This document shows, piece after piece, positions 7,966 to 16,336 of a stretch of 64,000 bases of DNA. A program made the position numbers and the translations under genes. The DNA comes from JACRLV01 sp045863555 (GTDB lineage Bacteria; Planctomycetota; Phycisphaerae; UBA1845; Fen-1342), in the NCBI GenBank assembly GCA_045863555.1, contig BTUU01000001.1:1-64000 (forward strand). The letters are read 5' to 3'. Every line of letters begins with the position of its first letter. Position 1 is the stretch's first letter. The notes below the pieces were generated by a model. The model was not told the origin of the DNA and ran no database searches. It was given only the letters and a program-made list of their open reading frames with translations.

Positions 7966-10044
7966 TCATGGTGCGAGCGACTCGATTCGATCTGCGGGCA
8001 GCACGTCCTCGCCGCTGATCATCTCCGCCACGACGATCGTCCGGCCGGAAAACCGCTGGATGACGCGCAGCCGCGCGATCTCCCGGTCACCGCGCACCGC
8101 GCGACACTCCAGCCCTGCCCAGGCGTTCGGAAGCTCCACCGTCGCCAGACGCCGTTTCGCGTTGTACATCCGGACCGATCCCGTCAGGCTTTCCACGGAC
8201 CGTTTGCTCATCTGCGAGATGGTCCGTTCGACCCGCGCCTTGTCGAGGCTGACGAGCGCGGCCGCCTCGCGCTTCAGGACCGCCAGGCCGGCCGGCGAAC
8301 CGATTTCCGCGAGCGCCTCTGCCGCGGCCAGCGCCGTGGGGCCGTCCTTCAGGGCCAGCAGATCGACCAGCACCGGTTCGCCGATCTCCAGGCGCATGCT
8401 CCGGAGCGCCTTGATCGCGAGGCGGTGCGTGCGCATGTCCTGTCTTTCGAGAAACGCGCGCCAGTCGCCCGCCCGCAGCAGGACCGGATCTTCGAGGAAG
8501 AGCGGCGAGTGTCGATAGTAGATCTCGAGCGTCAGCACGCTGATGGCCGTGGCGTAGACGCGTCCGCCCGAGCGGCCCCACTTGCCCCAGCCCTGCCCGT
8601 ACGCGGGCCAGCTTCCGAAGATGTGCTTTTTCTTTCGGTCGGCGGTCGTCTCGCGATTCTGGAGCGGCAGGGTCGCGTCGCGCAGAGCCCCGTTCCACCG
8701 CTCCCACGTCTCCCCGCCAGCCTGAAAGGCCGCGAGGGTGCCGTAGTACCAGTAGTAATAATCGTGCAGTTCCGTCCGGTCTCCGCGCTGCATCATCGTG
8801 ACCGACGGCGGATCGGCCAGCAGCAGCGACCGCTGTCGCACGGCCGTCGGATTGTCAATCGTCCAGCCCAGGAGCTGCATGCAGGTCATCCCGGCCGCGG
8901 TCATCGCCGGGCCGTACCGCAACGAGATATCCTTCGTCTGGTCGTCGAGCTTGACGCCCGTGCCCGCGTCGGCGTACCAGACCCGTCCGTCCGCTTCCGT
9001 CGCCCGCGCGAAGTGCAGCGCCGCGCGAACGAGCGTCTCCCGCGGAACCTCGATCCCCGCCGCCGCGGCCGCCTGAAGCGCCTGGACGACCCACGCCGTT
9101 ATGGAGGTATCGTTGCGGCCGGTGTCGCCGCGCGGCAGGTAATCCCAGCCGCCCAGGGGCTGCTGCGCCAGGACGAGCCGGCGGACGGCGCGCTCGAGCG
9201 TCGGAACGAGCCGCTTGTCGTCCGTGAGCGCGTAGAACTCCGCGAGGGCGAGCGTTGCGATCGAGTCGTTGTATGTCGCGTTCGCCTCGTCCGCGGAAAA
9301 TCCGCCGCCCGGTTCCTGCAACCGGACCAGCGCCTCGATGGCCTTTGATACCGTCTGCTGGTGCGGCCCGACGCGGTCCGTGTACCCCGCCCCCAGGAAG
9401 GCCAGCACGCACAGGCCCGTCACGCCTGCGTCCAGCTCGATGTTCGTCCGGAAGAGCGCCCAGCCCGGGCAGACCGTCCCCGGCGGACACTGCTTTCGAT
9501 AGTCGATGCGATTCCAGAGTCCCCCGGGGCTCTGGTGCGCGGCCAGCCAGATCAAGCCCGCCTCGACGGCGTTCTCCGTATCGACAGTCCCGCCGAATTG
9601 GGCGATCCGCTCGCGGCGTTCGGCCAGGGTCCGTTTCATCGGGTGCGCCGGACCCGACGCCGGCGGCAATCCGGAATCCTGCCGCGCAATCAATGACGCA
9701 GTGGGGTTTGGGGCCGCCGGCAGGATCGGGGTGGCGGCCGCAGGGATCGGCTGGGCTGCGTCCGAGGAATCCGGGTTTGGCTCTCGAATCGCATCCCCCG
9801 GCTCAACCCAACCCGCTTCGGGCTCTGCCGAATCAGCGCCACGACGCGCGGGTTCGCTTTCGCCCCGCGGGGATGTCCCGGCCGGTCCGGAAACGGGAGC
9901 CGGATCGGTCCCGCGAATTCCGCGGGGAACGGTCTCCGTCATCGTCGCCGGCCCGGCGATCGGTGGAAGACTCACCATGGCGAGCGGCAGCACGATCGCG
10001 AGCGCGGCGATCAGCAGAAGTATCATGACGATCAGTACGCGCAT
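7966..10044 (-). CDS. Squalene-cyclase-fold (prenyltransferase-like) repeat protein with HEAT tail
   Basis: The 692-residue form starting at 10044 is preferred: an AAGGG sequence lies just upstream and the protein then opens with an N-terminal anchor (MRVLIVMILLLIAALAIVLP). A Pro/Ala/Ser-rich linker runs to about residue 150. The alpha/alpha-barrel repeats follow (LIWLAAHQSPGGLW, GVTGLCVLAFLGAGYT, ALVRLQEPGGGFS, TAWVVQALQAA). C-terminal HEAT-like repeats come after (IKALRSMRLEIGEPVL, AAAEALAEIGSPAGL). The DxDD acid of true squalene cyclases is not seen, so this is probably a structural or binding protein, as with many planctomycetal relatives. An upstream in-frame ATG at 10164 would add 40 unrelated residues. 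Confidence 0.78.
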   Translation of the reverse strand: MRVLIVMILLLIAALAIVLPLAMVSLPPIAGPATMTETVPRGIRGTDPAPVSGPAGTSPRGESEPARRGADSAEPEAGWVEPGDAIREPNPDSSDAAQPIPAAATPILPAAPNPTASLIARQDSGLPPASGPAHPMKRTLAERRERIAQFGGTVDTENAVEAGLIWLAAHQSPGGLWNRIDYRKQCPPGTVCPGWALFRTNIELDAGVTGLCVLAFLGAGYTDRVGPHQQTVSKAIEALVRLQEPGGGFSADEANATYNDSIATLALAEFYALTDDKRLVPTLERAVRRLVLAQQPLGGWDYLPRGDTGRNDTSITAWVVQALQAAAAAGIEVPRETLVRAALHFARATEADGRVWYADAGTGVKLDDQTKDISLRYGPAMTAAGMTCMQLLGWTIDNPTAVRQRSLLLADPPSVTMMQRGDRTELHDYYYWYYGTLAAFQAGGETWERWNGALRDATLPLQNRETTADRKKKHIFGSWPAYGQGWGKWGRSGGRVYATAISVLTLEIYYRHSPLFLEDPVLLRAGDWRAFLERQDMRTHRLAIKALRSMRLEIGEPVLVDLLALKDGPTALAAAEALAEIGSPAGLAVLKREAAALVSLDKARVERTISQMSKRSVESLTGSVRMYNAKRRLATVELPNAWAGLECRAVRGDREIARLRVIQRFSGRTIVVAEMISGEDVLPADRIESLAP

Positions 10045-10209
10045 CTGGCCCTTCGATGATCGCGGTCGCTCATGGGGAATGTAACACGGATTGAACGACC
10101 GAGTCGCGCCGACGCAGCCATCGCCGGCGGATTTTGCGGCAGAACCGGCCGGCGGCCGCGACAACTCGCCGGTTTCCGCCTAACTTCCCGCTCCGAAAGG
10201 TGAGGACGA

Positions 10210-11694
10210 ATGCTGCTGGCCGGCTCTGAATTCACATACGCGGCGCTGCTGCTCGGCACGTTCGGCGTGCTGCTCGCGTTCAGCGCGCTGTTGGGCCGGC
10301 CCGTCGAGCGGTTCGGCGTGCCCGTCGTGTTTCTTTTCCTGGGCCTGGGGATGCTCGCGGGGTCCGAAGGCATCGGCGGCATCGCATTCGAGGACTACCG
10401 GTTTACGTTTCTCATGGGAAACGCGGCGCTGGTCCTGATCCTCCTGGACGGTGGATTCAACACGTCGCTCGACACCGTGCGACGCACCTTCGTGCCCGCG
10501 ACGATCCTCGCAACCGTCGGCGTCGCGATTACGGCCGGTCTGGTGGCTCTGTTCGGCTGGCTGCTCGGGCTCAAGGTCGCCGAGGCCGTGCTGCTCGGCG
10601 CGATTGTTTCGTCGACGGATTCGGCGGCCGTCTTCGCCGTGCTTCGCGGCAGCGGTCTGCGGCTGAAACCGCGTGTGGGCGGCACGATCGAACTGGAATC
10701 CGGCATCAACGATCCCATGGCGGTCATCCTCACGGTCGGGGCGACGGCCTGGTTTCTCGGCGAAGCGCCCTCGATCGGACGTCTCGCGCTCGATGTTCCC
10801 CTCCAGCTCATCATCGGCCTCGGGGTCGGCCTGGCCGTCGGCTGGCTGACGCGCCTGATGCTCATGCGGGTTCGCCTCGCGACGGCCGGCCTTTACCCCG
10901 TCCTCACGCTCGGGCTCAGCCTCCTTGCATTCGGGGCGGCCACGCTCGCGGGCGGGAGCGGCTTTCTGGCGGTTTTCGCGGCGGCCTGGCTGCTGGGGAA
11001 TTCGTCGCTGCCTTACAAGAGCGGGCTCGCCCGGATTCACGACGCGCTCGGCTGGCTCAGCCAGGTGGGCATGTTTCTCATGCTCGGGCTGCTCGTTTTT
11101 CCTTCGCGCGCGTGGGCCGAGGCCGGGGTCGGCGTTTTGATCGCGCTCTTCCTCAGCTTCGTCGCGCGTCCGATCTCGGTGGCGCTCTGCCTCCTTCCGC
11201 TTCGACGCCCGATTGCGGAAATCGTCTACGTCGGCTGGGTCGGCCTCCGCGGCGCGGTGCCGATCATCCTCGCGACGTATCCCGTCCTGGCGGAAGTCCC
11301 CGGCGCGATGCGCGTTTTCAACATCGTGTTCTTCATCGTGATTACCAGCGCGATCTTCCCCGGCGTGACGATTCGCCGCGTGACGACCTGGCTCGGCATG
11401 CAGGCCGCCGGTTCGCCCCCGCCGCCCGCCGTGCTCGAGGTCAATTCCACGCGCCTGCTCAACGGCGAACTCCTGTCGTTTTACGTCACCGATGCGCTCG
11501 CGGTGTGCGGTGCGAAACTCGCGGACATCCCGTTTCCGCCTGAATCGTCGGCCGTGCTCGTGATCCGCGGCGGCTGCCTGATCGCGCCGCGCGGCACCAC
11601 CGACTTTCAGGCCGGCGATCATGTGTACATTTTCTGCCGCACGGAGGACCGGATCTTCTTCGAGCTGCTCTTCGGAACGGCTCAGCAGGAGTAG
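10210..11694 (+). CDS. CPA1-type potassium(sodium)/proton antiporter with TrkA-C domain
   Basis: The 494-residue protein has about 12 hydrophobic helices up to residue 395. It carries the conserved CPA1 signatures LLDGGFNT (about 80), SSTDSAAVFAVL (about 137) and ELESGINDPMAV (about 163), where the Asp residues are the proposed cation/proton sites. A soluble C-terminal segment (about 405-490; NSTRLLNGELLSFYVTDAL...GDHVYIFCR) resembles the TrkA-C regulatory domain seen in NhaP2/CvrA-type potassium/proton antiporters. It starts divergently from the squalene-fold protein. Which cation it carries cannot be read from sequence. Confidence 0.88.
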   Translation: MLLAGSEFTYAALLLGTFGVLLAFSALLGRPVERFGVPVVFLFLGLGMLAGSEGIGGIAFEDYRFTFLMGNAALVLILLDGGFNTSLDTVRRTFVPATILATVGVAITAGLVALFGWLLGLKVAEAVLLGAIVSSTDSAAVFAVLRGSGLRLKPRVGGTIELESGINDPMAVILTVGATAWFLGEAPSIGRLALDVPLQLIIGLGVGLAVGWLTRLMLMRVRLATAGLYPVLTLGLSLLAFGAATLAGGSGFLAVFAAAWLLGNSSLPYKSGLARIHDALGWLSQVGMFLMLGLLVFPSRAWAEAGVGVLIALFLSFVARPISVALCLLPLRRPIAEIVYVGWVGLRGAVPIILATYPVLAEVPGAMRVFNIVFFIVITSAIFPGVTIRRVTTWLGMQAAGSPPPPAVLEVNSTRLLNGELLSFYVTDALAVCGAKLADIPFPPESSAVLVIRGGCLIAPRGTTDFQAGDHVYIFCRTEDRIFFELLFGTAQQE

Positions 11695-11737
11695 CCGCCC
11701 TGAGAGGGCGTGACCCCGGTGCATCGAACCGGCCGCG

Positions 11738-12310
11738 TCACTCCGCCGCTCCGCTCGTCAGCGGCGGGCTCGCCGAGGGATTCGGATTCGGCGTACCGCA
11801 CTCGGGGCATCGGACGGGGCTCGCCCGCAAGTCATATCCGCATTTCGCGCAGAGGCCGCTCGGCTTTTCACCCTTCCAGGTCAAGGAGTAGAGGAAGGCA
11901 AGCGCGCTCGCCGCGGCCCAGAAGGCCAGGCCCATCAGCAGTCCGTGCAGGAGCGTCGTTCCGAGTGTGCTCAAAAAGAGCTGCGTGGGCGAATGCCCGG
12001 CCGCAGGCGTATTGAATCCGGCGAATCCGAAGACGTGGATACTGAACGCACCGCAGAAAATATCGAGCATCCAGCAGAACGGGACCAACCGCAACAGGAT
12101 CGCCGTGACGAGTGCGTAGCGAACATAGCCGAGGCCCAGCAGGCGATCGGCAGACGACGTGTGTCCCAGCCACGCATAGGCGCCCAGCCAGAGCGCTACA
12201 CCGAGCATGATCCCCGTGTGGTCGAACTCGTTCCAGGCGATCACGATCCCCGGCCAGGCGTTCACGGCCACGATCGCGAAGGACAGTGCCAGCCGCCTGG
12301 GCCTGAGCAT
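11738..12310 (-). CDS. Zinc-ribbon membrane protein (tandem copy 3 of 3)
   Basis: The 190-residue protein has about four hydrophobic helices (AFAIVAVNAWPGIVIAW, LGVALWLGAYAWLG, AILLRLVPFCWMLDIF, LLHGLLMGLAFWAAASALAFLYSL). A C-terminal zinc ribbon follows: CAKCGYDLRASPVRCPECGTPNP, written here as C..CGYDLRASP..C..C. Two same-strand paralogues lie immediately upstream with nearly identical ribbons. The stop is close to and convergent with the antiporter end. The function is unknown; the ribbon is a widespread planctomycetal signature. Confidence 0.75.
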   Translation of the reverse strand: MLRPRRLALSFAIVAVNAWPGIVIAWNEFDHTGIMLGVALWLGAYAWLGHTSSADRLLGLGYVRYALVTAILLRLVPFCWMLDIFCGAFSIHVFGFAGFNTPAAGHSPTQLFLSTLGTTLLHGLLMGLAFWAAASALAFLYSLTWKGEKPSGLCAKCGYDLRASPVRCPECGTPNPNPSASPPLTSGAAE

Positions 12311-12322
12311 CGAGCTTTCAAC

Positions 12323-12874
12323 CTATTCGTTCGACATTGCGGTCACTGTGCCGCCATTTGGATTGGGCGTGCCGCACTCGGGGCAACGCACGGGACTGGC
12401 GCGGAGGTCGTAGCCGCATTTCGCACAGAGACCCTCGGTCGGCGCATTCTTCACGAACCAGAACACGGCCACATCGAGCACGAACACCAGGAACCAGAAG
12501 AGGAGGCCGACGACGAGCCCGTGGACGAGCGTTGCCCGGAGGGTGCGTAGGAAGAACGCCGCGCTCTCCGCGTCTCCGGGGCCGTGAGCCGCGGACCCGC
12601 CCGTGACGATCGCCCCGATGAAGAAATCGACGATCCAGGTCAGCGGGATGGCCCGGATCGCGACCGCGGTCCCCAGGGCGAATCGGAAGGACCTCCGGTT
12701 GAGGCAGAATTCAGCCAGCCGCGTGTGCAACAGCCCGAAGTAGACGAGCGCCCATGTCGCGATACCGGCACTGATCCCCGCGTGGTCGAATCTCCCCCAG
12801 GCGATCAGCAGCCCCGGCAGCGAGTTTGCGCCGACGATGAGCCCCCACCAGAAATACCGCTCCTGCGTTCGCAT
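12323..12874 (-). CDS. Zinc-ribbon membrane protein (tandem copy 2 of 3)
   Basis: The protein has 183 residues when started at the ATG at 12874, which has GGGAG five bases upstream; a GTG at 12889 is in frame but has no such site. Topology matches the neighbours: four hydrophobic segments (WGLIVGANSLPGLLIAWG, AGIATWALVYFGLLH, AIRAIPLTWIVDFFIGAI, LVHGLVVGLLFWFLVFVLDVAVFW), then the ribbon with C..CGYDLRASPVRC..C near residue 155. It ends 12 bp before the next copy starts, consistent with an operon. Confidence 0.75.
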   Translation of the reverse strand: MRTQERYFWWGLIVGANSLPGLLIAWGRFDHAGISAGIATWALVYFGLLHTRLAEFCLNRRSFRFALGTAVAIRAIPLTWIVDFFIGAIVTGGSAAHGPGDAESAAFFLRTLRATLVHGLVVGLLFWFLVFVLDVAVFWFVKNAPTEGLCAKCGYDLRASPVRCPECGTPNPNGGTVTAMSNE

Positions 12875-12917
12875 TCCGACTCCCGGCACTCTTGCTACGG
12901 CCGCCGCGCGGCGGAGT

Positions 12918-13481
12918 TCATCGCGGCGGGAAATCGGATACCGCGGGGCCCGCGCCGGGGCTGGGGTTCGGCGTCCCGCACTCCGGGCAGCGGACGGGGC
13001 TGGCGCGGAGGTCGTAGCCGCAGGTGACGCATAGGTTCTGGCGTTCCTTTCGATTGTCCGTCAGGAACATTCGATAAGTGATGAGGGCGACAAGCCCCCA
13101 GAATACGCCGCTCATTGCCAGTCCGTGAAACAGCACAGCGAGAAAGGTCGTTGTGGCGCTAGTGTGTTCGAGCGGATCGTATCGAGTATGGAAGCGGAAG
13201 ATCGCTCGCTCGACGAAGCCGCCGACCATCAAATCGGGAATCCAGCATAGTGGGACGCATCTCAGCAGTAAGGCGATCGTGATCGAGCGCCGGAATCTCC
13301 GATCGTTTAGCGCGGCGCGTGCAGCGTTTGTTTGCGAAATGACCGCGTAGATCACGAACCAAACGGCGAGTCCAGCGGCTACGCCGACTCGATCATTGAC
13401 CCACCAGGCGATCAGGGCTGCCGGCGCGGCGTTGACCCCGACGACGAGAACGCTCAGACCCAGCCGCTGGTGAAACAGCAT
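12918..13481 (-). CDS. Zinc-ribbon membrane protein (tandem copy 1 of 3)
   Basis: The 187-residue protein is the promoter-proximal member of the triplet. It has membrane segments (SVLVVGVNAAPAALIAWW, AAGLAVWFVIYAVIS, LLLRCVPLCWIPDLMVGGF, LFHGLAMSGVFWGLVALITY) and the C-terminal ribbon C..CGYDLRASPVRC..C. The PLCWIPDLMVGGF segment is the counterpart of PFCWMLDIFCGAF and PLTWIVDFFIGAI in the other two copies, so all three share a core fold. The Shine-Dalgarno is weak. No function known. Confidence 0.74.
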   Translation of the reverse strand: MLFHQRLGLSVLVVGVNAAPAALIAWWVNDRVGVAAGLAVWFVIYAVISQTNAARAALNDRRFRRSITIALLLRCVPLCWIPDLMVGGFVERAIFRFHTRYDPLEHTSATTTFLAVLFHGLAMSGVFWGLVALITYRMFLTDNRKERQNLCVTCGYDLRASPVRCPECGTPNPSPGAGPAVSDFPPR

Positions 13482-13767
13482 CGTTTATCCCATTCGCTAT
13501 CATAGCCGCTGAACCCGACCGGCTGCCCGGCGGGCGGACCGCGACAGCGCGTCGAATATCGGCCGCGCAATTCCCGCTCCCGCATTTCTTGCCGGCCGCG
13601 CCCGCGATTCGCACAGTTCACGGAGGGGCCGCGGTCATTCGTCCTAAAGCCGGGCGCCCGCCTGACCGACCCGATAAGTACGGGAGGTCGGCCTGCGCCG
13701 GCTTCGCGTCGCCGGTCGCTCGCGCGTCGGGCGACGGGACTGTTTTGAACGCCCAGCGGAGCTACAC

Positions 13768-15297
13768 ATGACATCTCGCGCGCCGATCGGCCTGCTCGCC
13801 GGTTCCCTTGCCCTCGCTGCCGTGCTTTCCGCCGGCTGCGAGAACTATCCGTTCCTCGAGAACGGCGGCCGGTCCACCGGGAAGGGCGCTGATGCCGTCG
13901 CCGGCGACACGATCCAGTCGACGGGCGGATTCAGCGAGGTCCTCATCCAGGGCCGCACGTTCATCGACGGCAGCAGCGCCGCGACCACGACGTACGGCGT
14001 CGGCGACCTCACGCGCACGCCCGTCGGCATCGACTTCAACCGGGACGGAAAGATCGATCCCGTAGCCGGCTACGGCCCCGCGAATCTCGGCGGCGTCGTC
14101 CAGATCCTCTTGAGCAAGGGAGCGCCCGGGAGCGTGGATTTCTCGTACCTGAGCCTGGACGGAAACGGGCGCTGGACGCGGCTCTCCGACGTCGCCGCCG
14201 GCGACATGGACGGCGACGGAGCGCCCGACATCATCGCCGCCGCGTCGGACGGAGTGATCTACCTCCATAACCCCGGCGCCGGGAACGAGACCACGCTGCG
14301 AGACTGGGGAGCGGTGGATCCCGACGCCGAATTTCTTGCGGGCAGCACCGCGATCCTCACCAACGATGAGATCGAGGCGATCCTCTCCGACGTCCTTCCG
14401 GCCGGCACGAACCTGGACGACTACGACGTGAGCGTTGAGCAGGGCTATACCCGGGTCATCATCGCCGACATGGACGGCGACGGCGCAAACGACGTCGTCG
14501 CGTCGCGCCGCCTGAAGATCAACCTCGAACCGAAGGACAACGCGAACGTGCCCCCGCTCGCCGTCATCGCCGGTGAGCTCCAGATCTTCAAGAACCCCGC
14601 CGTCGGAGCGACGGACGGAACGGGCTATCAGCTGATCACCGTCGGCCGCCACGAACGCTACATCGAACTCGACCGCCAGGGCGCCTCCTCCGTCATGGCC
14701 TACGACATGGACCGCGACGGCGACCTCGACATCGTCAGCGCCGCGCGCGATGACGTAAACGCCCAGCTCGCGTGGTTTGAAAACCCCGGCCGCGTCGAGT
14801 TCAGCGCCACCGACCAGTGGACGCAGTGGCGCGTCGGAAGCCTTCGCGACATCGCGGGCTTCGACATCGCCGACTTCACCGGCGACGGCCGGGCCGACGT
14901 CATTGCCACCGGCGCCGCCCAGCAGCAGATGGTGCTCTTCGAACAGCCGGCGGAGGGCCCGCGGCGCGAATACGACTGGGATTCGTCGGTGATCGTCACG
15001 TTCGAGTCGTTCCAGCCGCTGGACGTGCGGGCGCTCGACATCGATTCCGACGGGGCGCTGGAGGCGGTCGTCGGCGGGACGCTCGGGGCGATCCGCTATT
15101 TCGAGCCGGGCGCGGATCCGCGCAAGGCGTGGACCGGTGCGAAGGTCATCGATCTCGCGCCGGGCGACGTTGGCACGCTCGGTTTCGGTGATCTCGACGC
15201 CGACGGCGACCTCGACCTCGTTGTCGTCGTCAACGATACGGCGACGGAGGCCGAGAACGCCGATCGGATCGTCTGGATCCGCAACGACATGCGCTGA
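13768..15297 (+). CDS. FG-GAP/VCBS-repeat lipoprotein
   Basis: The protein has 509 residues. The signal peptide ends in the lipobox LSAGC (Cys28). The body is built of FG-GAP/VCBS beta-propeller repeats, each with a calcium-binding acidic loop: DMDGDGAPDIIAA, DMDGDGANDVVAS, DMDRDGDLDIVSA, DFTGDGRADVIAT, DIDSDGALEAVVG, DLDADGDLDLVVV. These extracellular propellers usually bind ligands or other proteins. The gene stands alone, divergent from the zinc-ribbon triplet across about 285 bp that shows no clear promoter. Confidence 0.82.
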   Translation: MTSRAPIGLLAGSLALAAVLSAGCENYPFLENGGRSTGKGADAVAGDTIQSTGGFSEVLIQGRTFIDGSSAATTTYGVGDLTRTPVGIDFNRDGKIDPVAGYGPANLGGVVQILLSKGAPGSVDFSYLSLDGNGRWTRLSDVAAGDMDGDGAPDIIAAASDGVIYLHNPGAGNETTLRDWGAVDPDAEFLAGSTAILTNDEIEAILSDVLPAGTNLDDYDVSVEQGYTRVIIADMDGDGANDVVASRRLKINLEPKDNANVPPLAVIAGELQIFKNPAVGATDGTGYQLITVGRHERYIELDRQGASSVMAYDMDRDGDLDIVSAARDDVNAQLAWFENPGRVEFSATDQWTQWRVGSLRDIAGFDIADFTGDGRADVIATGAAQQQMVLFEQPAEGPRREYDWDSSVIVTFESFQPLDVRALDIDSDGALEAVVGGTLGAIRYFEPGADPRKAWTGAKVIDLAPGDVGTLGFGDLDADGDLDLVVVVNDTATEAENADRIVWIRNDMR

Positions 15298-15406
15298 GCT
15301 CACGCTCGGGATTTCGTCGATTCACGAAATGAACCGCGGCGCCTTCATTCGGCGCTGCGGTTCAGCTCTTTTCGGTCTTGGGAAAAAACGCGAGGCGGGA
15401 TTCGAG

Positions 15407-16153
15407 TCACGCCACCCGGCGAGCCACCGCCGCTTCGAGGTCCGGCAGGATCTCGGCGATTTCCGCCAGCCGCGGGTTGATCTGGAGCGCCTCGCGGTAG
15501 TGGCGCAGTGCATCCGCGAGCCGCCCGAGCTCGACGGCCACGTGCCCGAGGTTCGCCGCCGCGGAATAGTGCAGCGGATTGAGCGCCAAGGCCCGCAGGA
15601 GCGCCTCGCGCGCCGCGTCGAACATCTCCGCCCCGAGCAGGATCAGGCCGCGCTGGTGATACGCCTCGGCGAACGTGGGATGCTGCCGGCAGAGATCGCC
15701 GAGCAGCGCGAGCGCCGTCTCCGGTTCGCCCGCCTCCGAAAGGCGGATCGCCGACGCCAGCACGCGGCGTGCGTTCTCGCCGCCCGCCCGCATCCAGATC
15801 GACCAGAGCGCATCCTCGGCCTGCGACGCGACTTCGTCCGACGGATGGGAGAGGAGCCGCGCCAGCGCCGCCGCATCTTCAACCGAGCCGACGTACCCGA
15901 CGCAGCGCGCCGCGGCCGCGGCGACGGCATCCAGACTCGATGTCAGGAAGGTCAACAACTCGCGCCGCGACCAGTCCTCGGAGAGCATCCGCAGGGCGAA
16001 AGGCACATCGCCGCGCGCCAGCGGCGGCGCAACCGTAGATAGAAACTGGATTTGCCGATCTCCAGCCACGCTGCTGGACTCCGATCCGGGAACAATATCA
16101 GGGAAGATGCCGCGCGAGAACGGGCAAGAAAACGAACGGACCGGCGGCTTCAT
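15407..16153 (-). CDS. HEAT and TPR repeat protein
   Basis: The protein has 248 residues and no signal peptide, so it is presumably cytoplasmic. Residues 55-120 form HEAT-like repeats (AVAAAAARCVGYVG, EDAAALARLLSHPSDEVASQAEDALW). Residues 135-235 form TPRs (ETALALLGDLCRQHPTFAEAYHQRGLI, FDAAREALLRALALNPLHYSAAANLGHV, LADALRHYREALQINPRLAE). GAGAGGGA directly precedes the ATG. It would act as a protein-binding scaffold; the partner is unknown. Confidence 0.72.
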   Translation of the reverse strand: MKPPVRSFSCPFSRGIFPDIVPGSESSSVAGDRQIQFLSTVAPPLARGDVPFALRMLSEDWSRRELLTFLTSSLDAVAAAAARCVGYVGSVEDAAALARLLSHPSDEVASQAEDALWSIWMRAGGENARRVLASAIRLSEAGEPETALALLGDLCRQHPTFAEAYHQRGLILLGAEMFDAAREALLRALALNPLHYSAAANLGHVAVELGRLADALRHYREALQINPRLAEIAEILPDLEAAVARRVA

Positions 16154-16275
16154 TCCCTCTCCGGCATCCCTGCCGTGATAGCGCCGAGAATATCAGGCGG
16201 GCGCAGGGGTGTCAACGGAATTCGCCGTAGGCTCCGATAAGGTGAGCCGAGGTGTAGGCGAAAACCGCGGCCGTA

Positions 16276-16308
16276 GGCGGGCACAGCCCGGGATGGGCTG
16301 TACCCGCC
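16276..16308. repeat. REP-like palindrome in an intergenic gap
   Basis: GGCGGG-C-ACAGCCC pairs with GGGCTGT-A-CCCGCC around a GGGAT loop: a 13-pair stem with one C/A mismatch. It lies downstream of the two genes that flank it and could also help end transcription, but it has no T-run. It fits the interspersed-palindrome style seen elsewhere in the window. Confidence 0.6.
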
Positions 16309-16336
16309 GCGCGCCGCACCGGTCGTCAATGACCGA

